A stretch of DNA of 64,000 nucleotides from Prorocentrum cordatum (Eukaryota; Sar; Dinophyceae; Prorocentrales; Prorocentraceae): contig CAUYUJ010009535.1 in the NCBI GenBank assembly GCA_963575745.1, positions 1 through 64,000 of the forward strand. Reading direction: 5' to 3'. The notes below the pieces were generated by a model, which was given only the letters and a program-made list of their open reading frames with translations, did no database searches and was not told the origin of the DNA. Shown here piece after piece: positions 1-10,080 of this stretch. A program made the translations under genes and the position numbers. Each line of letters starts with the position of its first letter. Position 1 is the stretch's first letter.

Positions 1-864
1 CAGGAGGACCCACCAGGGCAACGTCTGCAGCAAATATTTGCACACCAGCCCGTTTGCGGCCTCAGAATCGACGCTCGGGGACAAGCACGCCAGCAGCGCC
101 GACGGCCAGAGCTCATCCATATCCACGCGCAACGCCCGCGCGAGGCCTCCGAGCATGCAGTCGGCGGTTGCAGATTCCAGCACGGACGGTGGGAAGATAA
201 GCTCTTGGCTGTGGACGCGGAGGTCCTCGTCTTCCCAATGCAACACGCCGTGCTGTGTCATCACTTGCTGCCCACAAGGGGGCTTGCCGTCGTTCAGCTG
301 CACAGTGAACTTGGTTTCGTCCCACTGCAGATGCATAACCAACCAATTGTGTTATGCCCCAGGCGCTCTGAGCACTTGGCGCTCTATTTGAACACGTTGG
401 CTGTCGCAATAAAGCTCCGCCAAAGCCGATCTCAATTGGCGAACGAAAAGACGGCTGCCTTTGATTCCGGTGCCTTTGAAAACCTTGGCGACGCTGCTAG
501 CAGCCATCCGCAGATACTCTTTGCTGAACACTGCGCGGAGCATTGTCCGAGGAAGCCACTGATCCCAGCGAAATCTTGGCGACTTCTTGCGCGGGCCTTC
601 CTGCCCCTCCCCCATCACGTCCACCTGTCGCTTGGCATTGTCCAAATTGTGCGTGGCCATCTGCGCCTGCTGCTCCATGTCCAGCCGGGGCCGCGCATCG
701 CCCCTAGCCCGACGAGCTGCAGCGGCAGCCGCGCCCAGAGGCACCCGGCCGCGCCTGCCTGGGCGGGGCCCGGGGCGGCGCGCTTCTGCTGCACCTCGAG
801 CCCCGAGCCCATCGCCGCCCACGAGGCGACCCAACGCGTCCCGAGCAGCTGCGAACAGATCCAT
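1..864 (-). CDS. Hypothetical protein, 3' partial, one in-frame stop
   Basis: I do not recognise the family. The likely start is the ATG at 862-864 (MDLFAAARDALGRLV). An Ala/Arg/Gly-rich N-terminal part is followed by an ordinary globular-looking stretch (WDQWLPRTMLRAVFSKEY). A single TAA interrupts the frame at 352-354. Beyond it the same frame stays open to base 1 and still looks like protein (MHLQWDETKFTVQLNDG, then LHWEDEDLRVHSQELIF), so the reading frame itself is not shifted. No intron is needed anywhere in the 864 bases. The stop could be a recent nonsense mutation (CAA to TAA would give Gln), an edited codon, or a sequencing error. The true C-terminus lies outside the window. That it is or was coding is fairly sure; its function is unknown. 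Confidence 0.55.
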
Positions 865-899
865 TCGGGCATATGACCACCAGCGCGCTGGAGCCACAA

Positions 900-1690
900 G
901 GACTACAGATGCACGGCTCACACGATAGAGGCCCCCAGCCTCCTGCTAGGTTTCTCCTCTTCCTTTTCCTCCTCCTCCTCCTCCTATTCCTCCTCCTCCC
1001 CCTCCGGTTTGCTCGACGCGGGCCCGCGCGTCACTTCTCGAGCGGTCACGGGCGCCACCGATGACGCTTGCCACCATGCGGAAGGTAGCGTCGGGCAATG
1101 AGCAGGGGTGCCCCCTGGCTTGTCACTCACAGCAGTCTGCTTTCTCCTGCGCCTCCTCCTCCCCCTCCTCCTCCTCCTCTCCTCCGCGTTCCTTACTTAT
1201 TCCTCCTCCCGCGCCCCCCCCCCCCCCCTCTTCCTCGAGGCGGCCCGGCGCTACAACGTCTTGCAACGACCACCTTTGAAGCGGGGGTGCCCCCAGCATC
1301 CGTTCGCCGCACGGAGTGACCACATAGTGAGTACCTTAGCCTTCGCCTTTCTCTCCCCATCCTCCTCCCGTCCTGGTCTCTTCCTCCTCCCTTCCACCTC
1401 GCTTCCTCCTCCCTTTCTTCCCCCGTCCTCCCCCCGTCCTCATCCAATCCTCCTCCCTTCCCCCTTGCCCCTCCCTTCCTCCCCCCGTTGGCCCCCCTTC
1501 CTCCTCCTGTCCTCCTCTCTTCCTCTTCCCTTCCTCCTCCCTTCCTCATCCCCTCCTCCTCTCTTCCCTCTCCCTTCCCCCTCCCTTCCTCCTAGTCGCC
1601 GCGGCGCGGCAGGAAACGCATTCAAAACAGTCGTTTCAATCATGAGCCGCCGCAGCCGCGGGGTGCGCCACAACCGCAAAGGAGGAAATA
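900..1690. repeat. C/T-rich simple tracts, no gene
   Basis: Interrupted TCC/CTC and poly-C runs (about 955-1005, 1140-1240 and 1360-1600). The Pro/Ser/Leu-rich and Arg/Glu/Gly-rich open frames here are products of the low complexity. I see no gene. Confidence 0.7.
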
Positions 1691-1693
1691 TGT

Positions 1694-1962
1694 CCGCTGA
1701 CGAAGACGACGACGACGACGACGACGACGACCACGACGGGCTCCACGACGACGACGACGACGACGACCACGACCACGACAACGACGTCCACGACGACGAC
1801 AACGACGACGAACACGACCACGACCACGACGACGACGACCACGACGACGACGGCCACGACGACGATGACAACGACGACCACGACGAGGACGAGGACGATG
1901 ACGACGACGACGACGACGACGACGACCACGACCACGACCACGACGACGACGACGACCTCGGG
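1694..1962. repeat. (GAC)n trinucleotide tract
   Basis: Imperfect GAC/CAC triplets over about 270 bp. One plus frame reads poly-Asp/His and the minus frames read poly-Ser or poly-Val. It is best seen as a microsatellite. Nothing recognisable lies between its end and 2230. Confidence 0.85.
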
Positions 1963-2229
1963 AAGCCCTCTACAGATACCCTTGGGGTAATTTGGGGGGA
2001 GGAACTTTTTTTCATGTGCGAACGTTGCGCACGAAGCTCTCAAGGGAATAATCCGCAGCGAATTGGCGCCGTTCCAAATGCCAGCAATTCGGGCGCGGCT
2101 GCTTTGCAGGCCGTCACCAGGAGAGGGAGTAGGGAGAAGCGCGCTGATGCTGCACCAGAGGAGGCGAAGAGGAATGAACAGGTGGCGGGGGCTGCCTGCT
2201 AGTTGGACAGCTCGCGGGAAACAGATAAA

Positions 2230-3476
2230 TCACGCCGCTCCGCAAACTTTATAAACATCCTCGACGCTCACGTGGTCGACTGGAAGTTTGCCGTCGGCGG
2301 GCGGGCACCAGCAAGTGGCAAACAGGCCTTTGTACCGTTGAGCCCTCGGCACCATGCAATCGACCATCTGATCGTCCAGGGCCACTGGCGTTTGCACCTC
2401 CTCCCTCAGCGCCTCCACCGCCCGCCCCCTTGTCGGCGCGGTGGCCCCCCAGAAGCCTGCGCTCTGGATGAAACGGCAACCCCTTGGTTTGCAGGCCAGC
2501 CCTGACGAGCTCCTTCAGCGCGAGTTCGGGCCTGCACACGAGGTCCTCGTGCCGCACGACGAGGGCGCGATGGGTTGGGGACGCCGGGCTGCCCGCGCCA
2601 GTACCGCGGAGCACTGCGGCCATGTAGTGGCACCACAAGTCGAACGCATCCTCGAACTCTGGATCGTAATCGACGCAGCCTTTCGCCCAGGCAAGCCAGC
2701 GGACGTGCACAGGTTCGTCTCTCGGCCCCCGCAAGAGCCAACTCACGTCACCCATCCTCCGAACCCGCTTCGTGCCGCTGGCAGAGTTCGGCATCAGTTC
2801 GCAGGCGCCCTTCGACATCGCCCTGATCCACCTGGGGAAGGGGGATTGCGAGAGCAGCATGGCATGATAGTTTGGGGGAAGTGAGAAGACGGGAGGGCAG
2901 GCAGGCTGATACCTCAAAAGCTGGCGCGCTTCTGCTGCGCCATTGGCCCGAAAGACCCGTCGGCCGCCTGGTCGGCTCGCGCGCGCACGCCAGAACCACC
3001 ACTGGGCGGCCCTGCTCATCCTCTGGCGGAAACTCCAACGGCGTGAGGAGCAGGTCGTGCTTCCACACGTGGCGGCCGTTGAAGGAGACGCACCCGTCCC
3101 ACCTGCTCTTGCGCACCTCGACGTCGAAGTGCCGCCCCATGTAACTGTGGAGGGCGTGCGTCCCCGTTTTCCAGAGCCCCTGCGCGACAGCGCACGGCCG
3201 CTGGCACTTGCCGCCTGCATTGAGCTGCAGGTGGTCGTCCTGCGTGCGACAGTACCCCACGGGCGTGCCCACCACAGGCACAGGCAGCACAGCGTGGATG
3301 GACACCTCCTCGAAGTGGAGCGGCTCCCCTGGGCTCCCGCGCGGCGCCTGTGAGTGAGAGGGGGGGCCAGGCGAGGACTCCCCCTTGGTCTTCCCGTGGC
3401 CTTCCTGACCCCCATCATGCCTGATTCCAGTATAACCTCCCCAACCCCCTCCCCTTGGGAATGGGTCGATTTCCAC
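2230..3476 (-). CDS. Sulfotransferase-like protein, interrupted
   Basis: Resembles the divergent sulfotransferases of dinoflagellates (PAPS-dependent sulfuryl transfer, P-loop-like fold). In the first frame, WKTGTHALHSYM near 3170-3138 fits the 5'-phosphosulfate loop, followed by DVEVRKSRWDGCVSF and a beta strand VVVLAC near 3000. The frame then changes, probably through a short intron at about 2975-2895, to YHAMLLSQSPFPRW and ALVVRHEDLVCRPELALKEL, typical of the family's C-terminal half. Just after this, near 2480, the similarity continues in the next frame (FIQSAGFWGATAPT ... VDHVSVEDVYKVCGA, stop at about 2230), which one extra C would explain. The start is uncertain; the Gly/Pro-rich first 50 residues may be non-coding. 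It is either an intron-containing gene or a decaying copy. Family assignment rests on motif pattern only. Confidence 0.6.
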
Positions 3477-3504
3477 GACGACCAGAGTCGACCGGGGTGG
3501 AGGT

Positions 3505-3685
3505 GTGGTCGGAATCGATCAGGCGGAATCTATTGGAGCCAATTGGAATCGGAATCGATCGCGCTGGGGATCGGATCGAACGCGGGCCCGACGGGAATCG
3601 CTCGGCACTCGGGCTCCTCGAAGAAGCCCCGTCAGACGCGTTCGGAAGCGGACTCAGAATCGAGCGGACTCGATAGAAATCGAAA
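3505..3685. repeat. Degenerate GGAATCGATC repeat
   Basis: Many imperfect copies of a 6-12 bp GGAATCGATC/GATCGGAATC word between the sulfotransferase-like gene and the next ORF. A related GGAGTCGGGACC pattern occurs at about 32800-32890. Confidence 0.6.
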
Positions 3686-3694
3686 TCGGAAACG

Positions 3695-5209
3695 TCAAAA
3701 ATCAGACTCGGCTGGGTCGCCCTCGAATTGTGGCCCCGTGTCCGCGTAGTCCACGGCGACGGCGCCCGCCCCCGCGCCGTCGGGCACGGGGGGCGGCGCC
3801 GACGCATCGGCAGGCGGCGCCAGCGGCGGCGGCGGCGGAAGCCCAGCCGCTACGACCTCCGCGGTCGCGAAGGCTCTGGCAGCTCTGCGGCGGGCCTGTC
3901 CTGCAACGGCGCGCGCTGCAGCGCCACTCGTTCTCTGGTGCGCAGTCTCCCAGTCGGCCGCAAGCGATGCGAAGGCCTCGGCCTCGGCGCTGTCTCGGAC
4001 GACGCGCCTCTTCGACGCAGGCTCGGGCGGGCCCGCCGGACTGCCCACCTCCGCGCCCACCTCCGTGTCGGAGCCCTCCACCACGAGCGGCGCCGCAGCA
4101 GGCGGCCCTGACGACGAAGCAGCAGCCCCGGCGCGCGCGGCAGCACCAGACTGGGCCGCGATCGTCGCGATGGGGATTTGGCCGCCGACAGCGCCAGGCG
4201 GCCCCGTCGACATCTCCTGGCCAGCGTCGGGGGCGGGCGGCGGCGCCGGCAGCGCGAGCAACGGCGTCGGAGGCGCGTGCTCGAGCGACGGCGGCGCCCC
4301 GCACTCCGACCAGGGCCCGAGGAGAAGCTGCGGGGCGGCCGACTCACCGTGGATCCACGGCTCAGAGGTGCTGAACACCAGGAGAGTGCGCAAGTCGTCG
4401 GCCGCGGTGTCGGGCACGCCCAAAGGCGACCAAGGGCAAGGCTGCAACGGCGTCGAGGGCCCCCTCGGGGGGGCGCGGCGCCCAAGGAGAACCTCGATCC
4501 GCTCGTTGATGGCGGAAAGAAGCAGTGCTCGGCCAGCGATGGGAAACCGCCCCTGCTCCTCCGCGCGCGGCGGCGCGCGGCTCGCCAGCTCCAGCTCCAT
4601 GGACTGCTCGGCCTCGGACGGTCCAGGCGCGGGCGGCCCCTCTGGCAGCGGCGGGCCCGGCTGCTCCGGGAGCCCCTGGCGCACGCCCCCGAACCAGTGC
4701 TTCAGCCGCCACTTCGCCCGCGGAGTCGGCGGGGGGGGGGGCATGAAGGAGAGAGAAGGGCGTGACAGGAGCATGGCGGGCCCGATTTGCAAACTATGCC
4801 GATTCACCTTGCTCCCCCGATTCTTGCCGCCCCGCTTGTGCCTCGCCGAAGCGAAACCCTTGGCTTCCCACGGCGGAGCGCTCCGGGAGGGGCCGGCGCG
4901 CTCGGCTGCACCATGGCCCCCCCCCTCGTCGCGCCATGGGGCCGCGGCGTGCGCCTCCGCCTCCGCCTCCGCGGCAGCGGCCCTGCTGCTCGAGGCGGAG
5001 GGCCACCGCCAGGCGCTCCGCCAACCGCTGTCGGAGGCCCAGGCGGAGGACCACCAGTCGCCGTCGGAAGACCGCCCCCCGCTCCACCAACCACCCCATG
5101 CCATGGCGTCTGCCAGGGGCAGCGGCAACGGGAGCTGCGAACGCGCAGCGCGGCAACACGTGCTCGCTGCTCGAACCAACGCAGCAGCAAGGAGCGAGAA
5201 CGCATGCAT
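3695..5209 (-). CDS. Hypothetical Ala/Pro/Gly-rich protein
   Basis: A 504-codon open frame ending at 3695, function unknown. It starts with a possible hydrophobic leader (MHAFSLLAAALV), then a Trp/Gly/Ser-rich motif (AWGGWWSGGRSSDGDWW), an Ala/Glu-rich helix-like segment and a basic patch (KRGGKNRGSK). About 69 bases at 4740-4808 (GTGAATC ... GCGGG on the minus strand) read less like protein and could be a small intron without changing the frame. The C-terminal half has acidic and hydrophobic blocks (AINERIEVLLGRRAP, DDLRTLLVFSTSEPW) and ends DTGPQFEGDPAESDF. Amino-acid make-up resembles other dinoflagellate hypothetical proteins. In such GC-rich DNA a long open frame can arise by chance, so it is only moderately supported. 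The opposite strand is also partly open but reads far less like protein. Confidence 0.45.
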   Translation of the reverse strand: MHAFSLLAAALVRAASTCCRAARSQLPLPLPLADAMAWGGWWSGGRSSDGDWWSSAWASDSGWRSAWRWPSASSSRAAAAEAEAEAHAAAPWRDEGGGHGAAERAGPSRSAPPWEAKGFASARHKRGGKNRGSKVNRHSLQIGPAMLLSRPSLSFMPPPPPTPRAKWRLKHWFGGVRQGLPEQPGPPLPEGPPAPGPSEAEQSMELELASRAPPRAEEQGRFPIAGRALLLSAINERIEVLLGRRAPPRGPSTPLQPCPWSPLGVPDTAADDLRTLLVFSTSEPWIHGESAAPQLLLGPWSECGAPPSLEHAPPTPLLALPAPPPAPDAGQEMSTGPPGAVGGQIPIATIAAQSGAAARAGAAASSSGPPAAAPLVVEGSDTEVGAEVGSPAGPPEPASKRRVVRDSAEAEAFASLAADWETAHQRTSGAAARAVAGQARRRAARAFATAEVVAAGLPPPPPLAPPADASAPPPVPDGAGAGAVAVDYADTGPQFEGDPAESDF

Positions 5210-5214
5210 GACGC

Positions 5215-5316
5215 CTCTTCCCCCTTTTCCCGTGTTCCTTTTCCTCCTCTTCCTCTTCTTCCCTCTCCTCCTCCTCCTCCTCCTCCTCCTCCTCCTCGTC
5301 TTTCCTCCTTCCCCCC

Positions 5317-5360
<44 letters not shown>

Positions 5361-5600
5361 TCCTCCCCCTCCTCCCCTCCTCCTCCTCCTCCGCCTCCTC
5401 CTCCTCCTCATTCCTCCTTCCTCCTCCTCCTCCTCCCTTCCTCCTCCTCCTCCTCCCCCTCCTCCTCTCTCCTCTCCTCCTCCTCCTCCTCCTCTCCCCC
5501 CCCCCTCCCCCCCCCCCCTTCCTGCTCCTCTCCTCCTCGTCCTCCTCCTTCTCCTCCCCCTTCCTCCTCCTCCTCCTCCCCCCCCTCCTTCCCTGGGCGC
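5215..5600. repeat. Polypyrimidine tract (TCC/CTC, poly-C)
   Basis: About 385 bp almost purely C and T on the plus strand, with a poly-C run of roughly 40 at about 5316-5357. It could adopt triplex or i-motif structure; open frames here are low-complexity artefacts. Confidence 0.9.
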
Positions 5601-5714
5601 TGGTGGACCCTGCCACTGCCGCTGGGACCTTCACCGGAGCTCCCTCATTATGGGGCCACGGAGCGCGCGAGAGATGCGCCAGAATTGACCTGCGGAGAGG
5701 GGCCCGACACACTC

Positions 5715-5781
5715 ATAAACCCAAACAATTTTAACAACAACAAGCAACAAAAAAACACATAAGTTCAAATTATTAATTAAT

Positions 5782-5819
<38 letters not shown>

Positions 5820-5960
5820 GAAAAAACTGAATTTCCAATGAAAAACCATAATAAACAATGTAAAATCTGAATAAACAATAGAAAATCATAATTTTTGAAT
5901 TTCCGATTAAAAATCTCACTGGCGAATAGACTTCCTTCCCTACAGGATCCTTGAATCATG
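5715..5960. other. AT-rich island with (TA)n
   Basis: About 245 bp of strongly AT-rich DNA in otherwise GC-rich sequence, with A-rich runs, TTAATTAATAAATT and a (TA) run of about 13 units near 5790-5816. No gene seen. Confidence 0.8.
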
Positions 5961-5967
5961 CTCAATA

Positions 5968-6042
5968 ACGAGGGCCGAGCGTTTCACCCTCGCTCGCGCC
6001 CTCGCGCGCGAGTGAGGGCGAAGCGCTCGGCCCCTTGGGTTC
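5968..6042. repeat. Perfect-stem inverted repeat
   Basis: GGGCCGAGCGTTTCACCCTC is followed by its near complement GAGGGCGAAGCGCTCGGCCC around a CGCGCG centre. The same palindrome is the core of the array at 7951-8425. Confidence 0.75.
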
Positions 6043-6789
6043 CAACGTGGGTCTGTTAATATAGAGAGGGTAATGAAACAAACGTTGCAACACATATTCT
6101 GCGTATCTGTGCATATGCGGTCTGGCAGATCGGGGCGGCATCATCGCGACGCCAACGGGCGTCGCGGACTCGAGCCTTTGGCCTGGAAGCACGAAGCGCA
6201 CGTTTACCCAGATCATGAAGTTCTGCAACCAGTCACTGTGCCCTGGGGGTGCGCGGACACGCAAAACACTGTTCAGCTAATCGTTAGCTGGCGCCCGCCT
6301 CGAACTCATGCCCCATCCCCCGCCTTTTCCAAATATCCCTTCGCTGCGGCCCCACCCTCCTCATGCCCCTCCGATTGCCCCGGTCCTCATCATGCCCTTC
6401 ATCTACACTGCCCCCCCCATGTGTCAATTCACGTCGTTCCTCGTCGTCCTCCTGCGCCGGATTCGTTCCCCCATCGTCCACGTGCCTGCCTTCCCCCCAT
6501 CCTCTACGCCCTAGTGCACATCATGCCCCCAACTTCTGCCCTCCCCCACCCCCCTCGCCCTCGCGATGCTGACGCCGATGATGCAAATCCTCCTGGGCTC
6601 TCTTCCTCCGCTCTCGTCCAGTCCCGTTCATCCTTGGCCCCTCGGCCACCCCTCCTATCGAACCCCTTCCTTCCCACAGCCCACCATCCCCACCCCCCCG
6701 CGCCTTTGCGTGCCCAGACCACGGCCCCCTCCTGGACCAGCCGGGAGACCCGCGGAAACTCCCGCCCAGTGACCACTCCAGCGAGAGGC

Positions 6790-7062
6790 GCGCAACAAAT
6801 GCACAGTTGGAGACACGAACTGTGTATTTCGACCGCGCACGACGCCGCCCCTGGACCAGCCGGAAGAGAAACGCGAAAGTTCCCGCCCATTCAACACCAC
6901 TCGCGAGGGGCACACTCCAAATACACAGATGGGAACGAGATCTGTGTACACAGATCACACCACGATCTGTGTAAACAGCGGGCCCACACACGAAAATACA
7001 CAGTTGAAGACACAAACTGTGTACACAGATCACACCTTGATCTGTGTATTTCGAAAAGGTGA
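6790..7062. repeat. Array of small hairpins (ACACAGATC / GATCTGTGT)
   Basis: Repeated short palindromes such as ACACAGATC-n7-GATCTGTGT and CACAGTTGAAGACACAAACTG occur one after another. A 50-bp direct repeat with TTCCCCGGCCCAGGGCG follows at 7140-7210. The plus frame reads a Lys-Tyr-Thr / Cys-Val-His-Arg-Ser repeat that I take as a by-product. Confidence 0.65.
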
Positions 7063-7950
7063 ACGCTCGCCACCTCGAGGGCGCCCCGACTTTGCCAACC
7101 CAGAACCGAGGTCGACATGCCCAGCTGGGGGGGAATGCAAATACACACTTCCCCGGCCCAGGGCGCCCCCGAGAGAGCCGCAAATACACGCTTCCCCGGC
7201 CCAGGGCGGCCGCGGTGCAACGCGGCGCCGAAGCGGCCCCCAACGGCCCGAAGACGTCCCAAAAGGCCTCGAAGGACCCCAAAGAATGCCGCGCAGCAAT
7301 CCGAAAACACGAGAGATGTCACATGTCAAGGACCTCTTAACAGTCAAAGCTCCACGCGTCGCCATATAGATCAGAGCTCTGGCAAGGGGGGCGGACCTCG
7401 CCGCAGGCACTTATAATTTACACGTTAGCGATGCGACTGTGTTCGGCGGCCGTGCCGCCCGCATTTTGGGTGCGCCCCGAAATCTCGCATTGGCAATCCC
7501 CTCTGTTTGGTTGCGCCGCTGTGCTGGGATATCGAAAAAGCATGCACCGCTGACGCGGGCACGCGGCGCCAGGTACTTCACTTTTCGAACAAGGAGGGTG
7601 GGCGAGGCAGGACGACGGATGGTGGAGCAGGGAGGCAAAGAGGAACGAGGAATAATGAGGGAGGTGGGAAGGGGCTCTCCCCCGCCCGAGCCGCGGACGC
7701 TTTCGACACCATCCGGGGGAGGGAGGAAAGGAAGGGGAACGGAGCAAGGGTGAGGACGACGACGGGAAGCAAAGTGTCCTGGGTCCGCATATAGCCATAT
7801 GTCTGCGATTCGGGCGCGCGCGCTTTCTTCGCGGCACTTCAAGCCAGACCCATACTGAATTCACTAATTCCTCAAAACTGTGTAAACACTCTGTCCTCTG
7901 TTCCACCTCCTATACAACGACCTCATAACAGAGGGGCAGTGGATTCCAAT

Positions 7951-8425
7951 CGGCCCCCGTTATTTCACGCACGCGACGCGTCGGCCGACGCGCGAGGGCA
8001 CTGTCGCGCGCGTGAAATAACGGGGGCCGAGCGCTTCACCCTCACCCGCGCCCTTGCGCGCGAGTGAAGGTGAAGCGCCCGGCCCCCGTTATTTCACGCG
8101 TGCGACGCGTCGGCCGACGCGCGAGGGCACTGTCGCGCGCGTGAAATCACGGGGGCCGAGCGCTTCACCCTCACCCGCGCCCTCGCGCGCGAGCGAGGGT
8201 GAAACGCTCGGCCCCCGTTATTTCACGCACGCGACGCGTCGGCCGATGCGTGAGGGGCGCGCGTGAAATAACGGGGGCCGAGCGCTTCGCCCTCGCCCGT
8301 GCCCTCACGCGCGAGCGAGGGTGAAGCGCTCGGGCCCCGTTATTTCACGCGTGCGACGCGTCGGCCGACGCGCGAGGGTACTGTCGCGCGCGTGAAATAA
8401 CGGGGGCGGAGCACTTCACCCTCGC
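7951..8425. repeat. Tandem palindromic satellite, about 130-bp unit x 4
   Basis: CCCCCGTTATTTCACGC recurs at about 7953, 8084, 8214 and 8335. Each unit holds two alternating inverted repeats. One is built on GGCCGAGCGCTTCACCCTC and its complement. The other is built on TTATTTCACGCG ... CGCGTGAAATAA around a CGACGCGTCGGCCGACGCG centre. Confidence 0.85.
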
Positions 8426-8452
8426 CGATTTGGGCCTCCAGCTCCTGCGATC

Positions 8453-8468
8453 TAGGGTTTAGGGTTTA
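8453..8468 (+). repeat. Short interstitial TTTAGGG units
   Basis: TAGGGTTTAGGGTTTA: two units of the telomere repeat used by dinoflagellates and plants, next to the palindromic satellite. Confidence 0.6.
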
Positions 8469-8532
8469 CACAACGTATTAGTGTCTGCGGACCTCGCGGC
8501 GGTGCCAATTGGTCTGCGCCGGTCGGTTTGTC

Positions 8533-8630
8533 CTTCGTAAAACACGTGGAATACGCGTCGCGACGGCGAGATTTCGGGCCTGCCGATGCCACGATCCCTC
8601 GTAAAACACGTCGGATTCGCGTCGCGACGG
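8533..8630. repeat. Direct repeat with GTAAAACACGT
   Basis: Two copies, about 63 bp apart, of CTCGTAAAACACGT followed by a CGCGTCGCGACGGC word. Confidence 0.5.
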
Positions 8631-8639
8631 CTTGCGCGG

Positions 8640-8905
8640 AGCGCTTGTCAGGCCACCCCGAAGGCGCTTCCGCTCGTGCAGGCTCGCGCGGAATGCTTGC
8701 CGGGCCGCTCCAGAGCCGCGCCTGCTCGCGCAGGCTCACACGGAGTGCTTGTCGGGCCGCTCCGGAGCCGCTCCTCCTCGTGCCGGCTCGCGCGGGATGC
8801 TTGTCGGGCCGCTCCGGAGCTGCTCCCGCTCGCGCCAGCTCGCACGGAATGCTTGTCGCGCCGTCCCGGAGCCGCTTCCGCTCGCGCCGGCTCGCACGGA
8901 GCGTC
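8640..8905. repeat. 51-bp minisatellite, about 5 copies
   Basis: GCTTGTCGGGCCGCTCCGG and the following CGCTCGCGCCGGCTCGCACG recur at about 8645, 8695, 8748, 8799 and 8850. The period is a multiple of three, so several frames stay open without being genes. Confidence 0.8.
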
Positions 8906-9043
8906 GGATATGCTTCGGCGCGCCCATCGGGCGCTCGCTCAAGCTTGCGCCGGGCTCGCTTACATCGTTCGGCATGGTATCGTCTTACTGTCTTTCGCAA
9001 TGGCACCATTCGAACTTGCTCAATACGTGGTGTTTTTCGTCTT

Positions 9044-9060
9044 GAGGGTTTAGGGTTTAG
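9044..9060 (+). repeat. Second interstitial TTTAGGG pair
   Basis: GAGGGTTTAGGGTTTAG, in the same orientation as the pair at 8453; the two bracket about 590 bp of minisatellite DNA. Confidence 0.6.
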
Positions 9061-9064
9061 GCCG

Positions 9065-9260
9065 CAAAGAGCAGCGACGGGGCTGCTGATGGCAGCGCCA
9101 GGGCCACGAAGGGCAGCGATGGGGGCCACGAAGGGCACGCGTATGGGGCCGCGACGGGCCCGTGCGAGCGGGGGCCACACAAGCATATAATGCGGGGTCG
9201 CAAAGGGAAGCGACGGGGCCACTGAGGGCAACAACGGGGCAACGAAGGGCAGCGAGCGAA
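9065..9260. repeat. Degenerate GGCCACGAAGGGCAGCGA repeat
   Basis: About eight imperfect copies of a roughly 20-25 bp unit on the plus strand. Confidence 0.6.
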
Positions 9261-9430
9261 AGCGACCGCGGAACCAGTGCGGCAGCGAGGGGTACCGAAG
9301 GCGGGCAGGCCCCGACGGGCGGGTCGAGCGGGCTGGTCGTTGAAGCGCGAGTCCTGCTTGAACCGCCAGGCAATATGTAGCGGGGGCGCGCTTCCTGAAT
9401 GCTGAGGACCGGCATCTGAATAAAGTATGC

Positions 9431-9612
9431 GGAAATATCAAACGAAACAGTACGGTGGTAAGTTGCGAGGACGCCCCAAGCGAAAACGCGACTCCGCAAT
9501 GCACTGTCAGGAAATATCCGGCGGGAACCGCGATTCGCTGGTAAATGGCCAGGAAGTCCCAAGCGAAAGCGGGATCCTTCAATACATTGTGAAGAAATAT
9601 CAGGCGGAGCGG
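9431..9612. repeat. 84-bp tandem repeat, 2.2 copies
   Basis: GGAAATATC at 9431, 9511 and 9595 begins successive copies that share GCCCCAAGCGAAA-type and CAATGCACTG-type words. Confidence 0.7.
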
Positions 9613-9904
9613 CTGTTGTTGTAAACCGGGGGCCAACGACGCAGCTTGACCCTCAAGACCTTCCCCGGTGAAAAGCAGGGTGCGAGCCCCAGGAGGGGCA
9701 CTTCAATCGGAAAATACAATGTGCACAGGGCGGGGGGATCCACTATAATTACGCAGCACCCCGCAGTTGCGGATAGGGGTGGGGGGGCGGCGAGGAAGTC
9801 GTCAATCTGCGAGGCTGTGAACAAGACCGCCGCAGGCGCCTAACTTTTACAAATGATGCAGTGACCCCGCCGCAGGCGCCGATTTCATCGCTAAAGCAAT
9901 GTAA

Positions 9905-10080
9905 GTGGATCGCGGGGCGGGTCGCGGGCGGGTCGCGGAGGGGTCGCGGGGGGCCGCGGGCCGGGTCGCAGATGGGTCGCGGGTGCGTCGCGTATGGGTC
10001 GCGGGTGGGTCGCGGGGCGGGTCGCGGGGTGGGTCGCGGGGTGGGTCGCGGGGTGGGTCGCGGGGTGGGTCGCGGGGCGA
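9905..10080. repeat. GGGTCGCGGGGT minisatellite
   Basis: A 12-bp unit (GGTCGCGGGGTG and variants) repeated about 14 times. On the minus strand it encodes Pro-Arg-Pro-Thr repeats that run out of the recombinase-like fragment. A short similar patch is at 16600-16665. Confidence 0.85.

Noticed and set aside
1108-2202. 364-codon plus ORF with poly-Asp
   Set aside because: Runs through CT-rich and GAC repeats; all frames there are open for the same reason.
8453-9060. True telomere
   Set aside because: Only two TTTAGGG units at each place and DNA continues on both sides.
8452-9636. 394-codon minus ORF
   Set aside because: Covers three minisatellites with periods divisible by three; no protein-like segment outside them.
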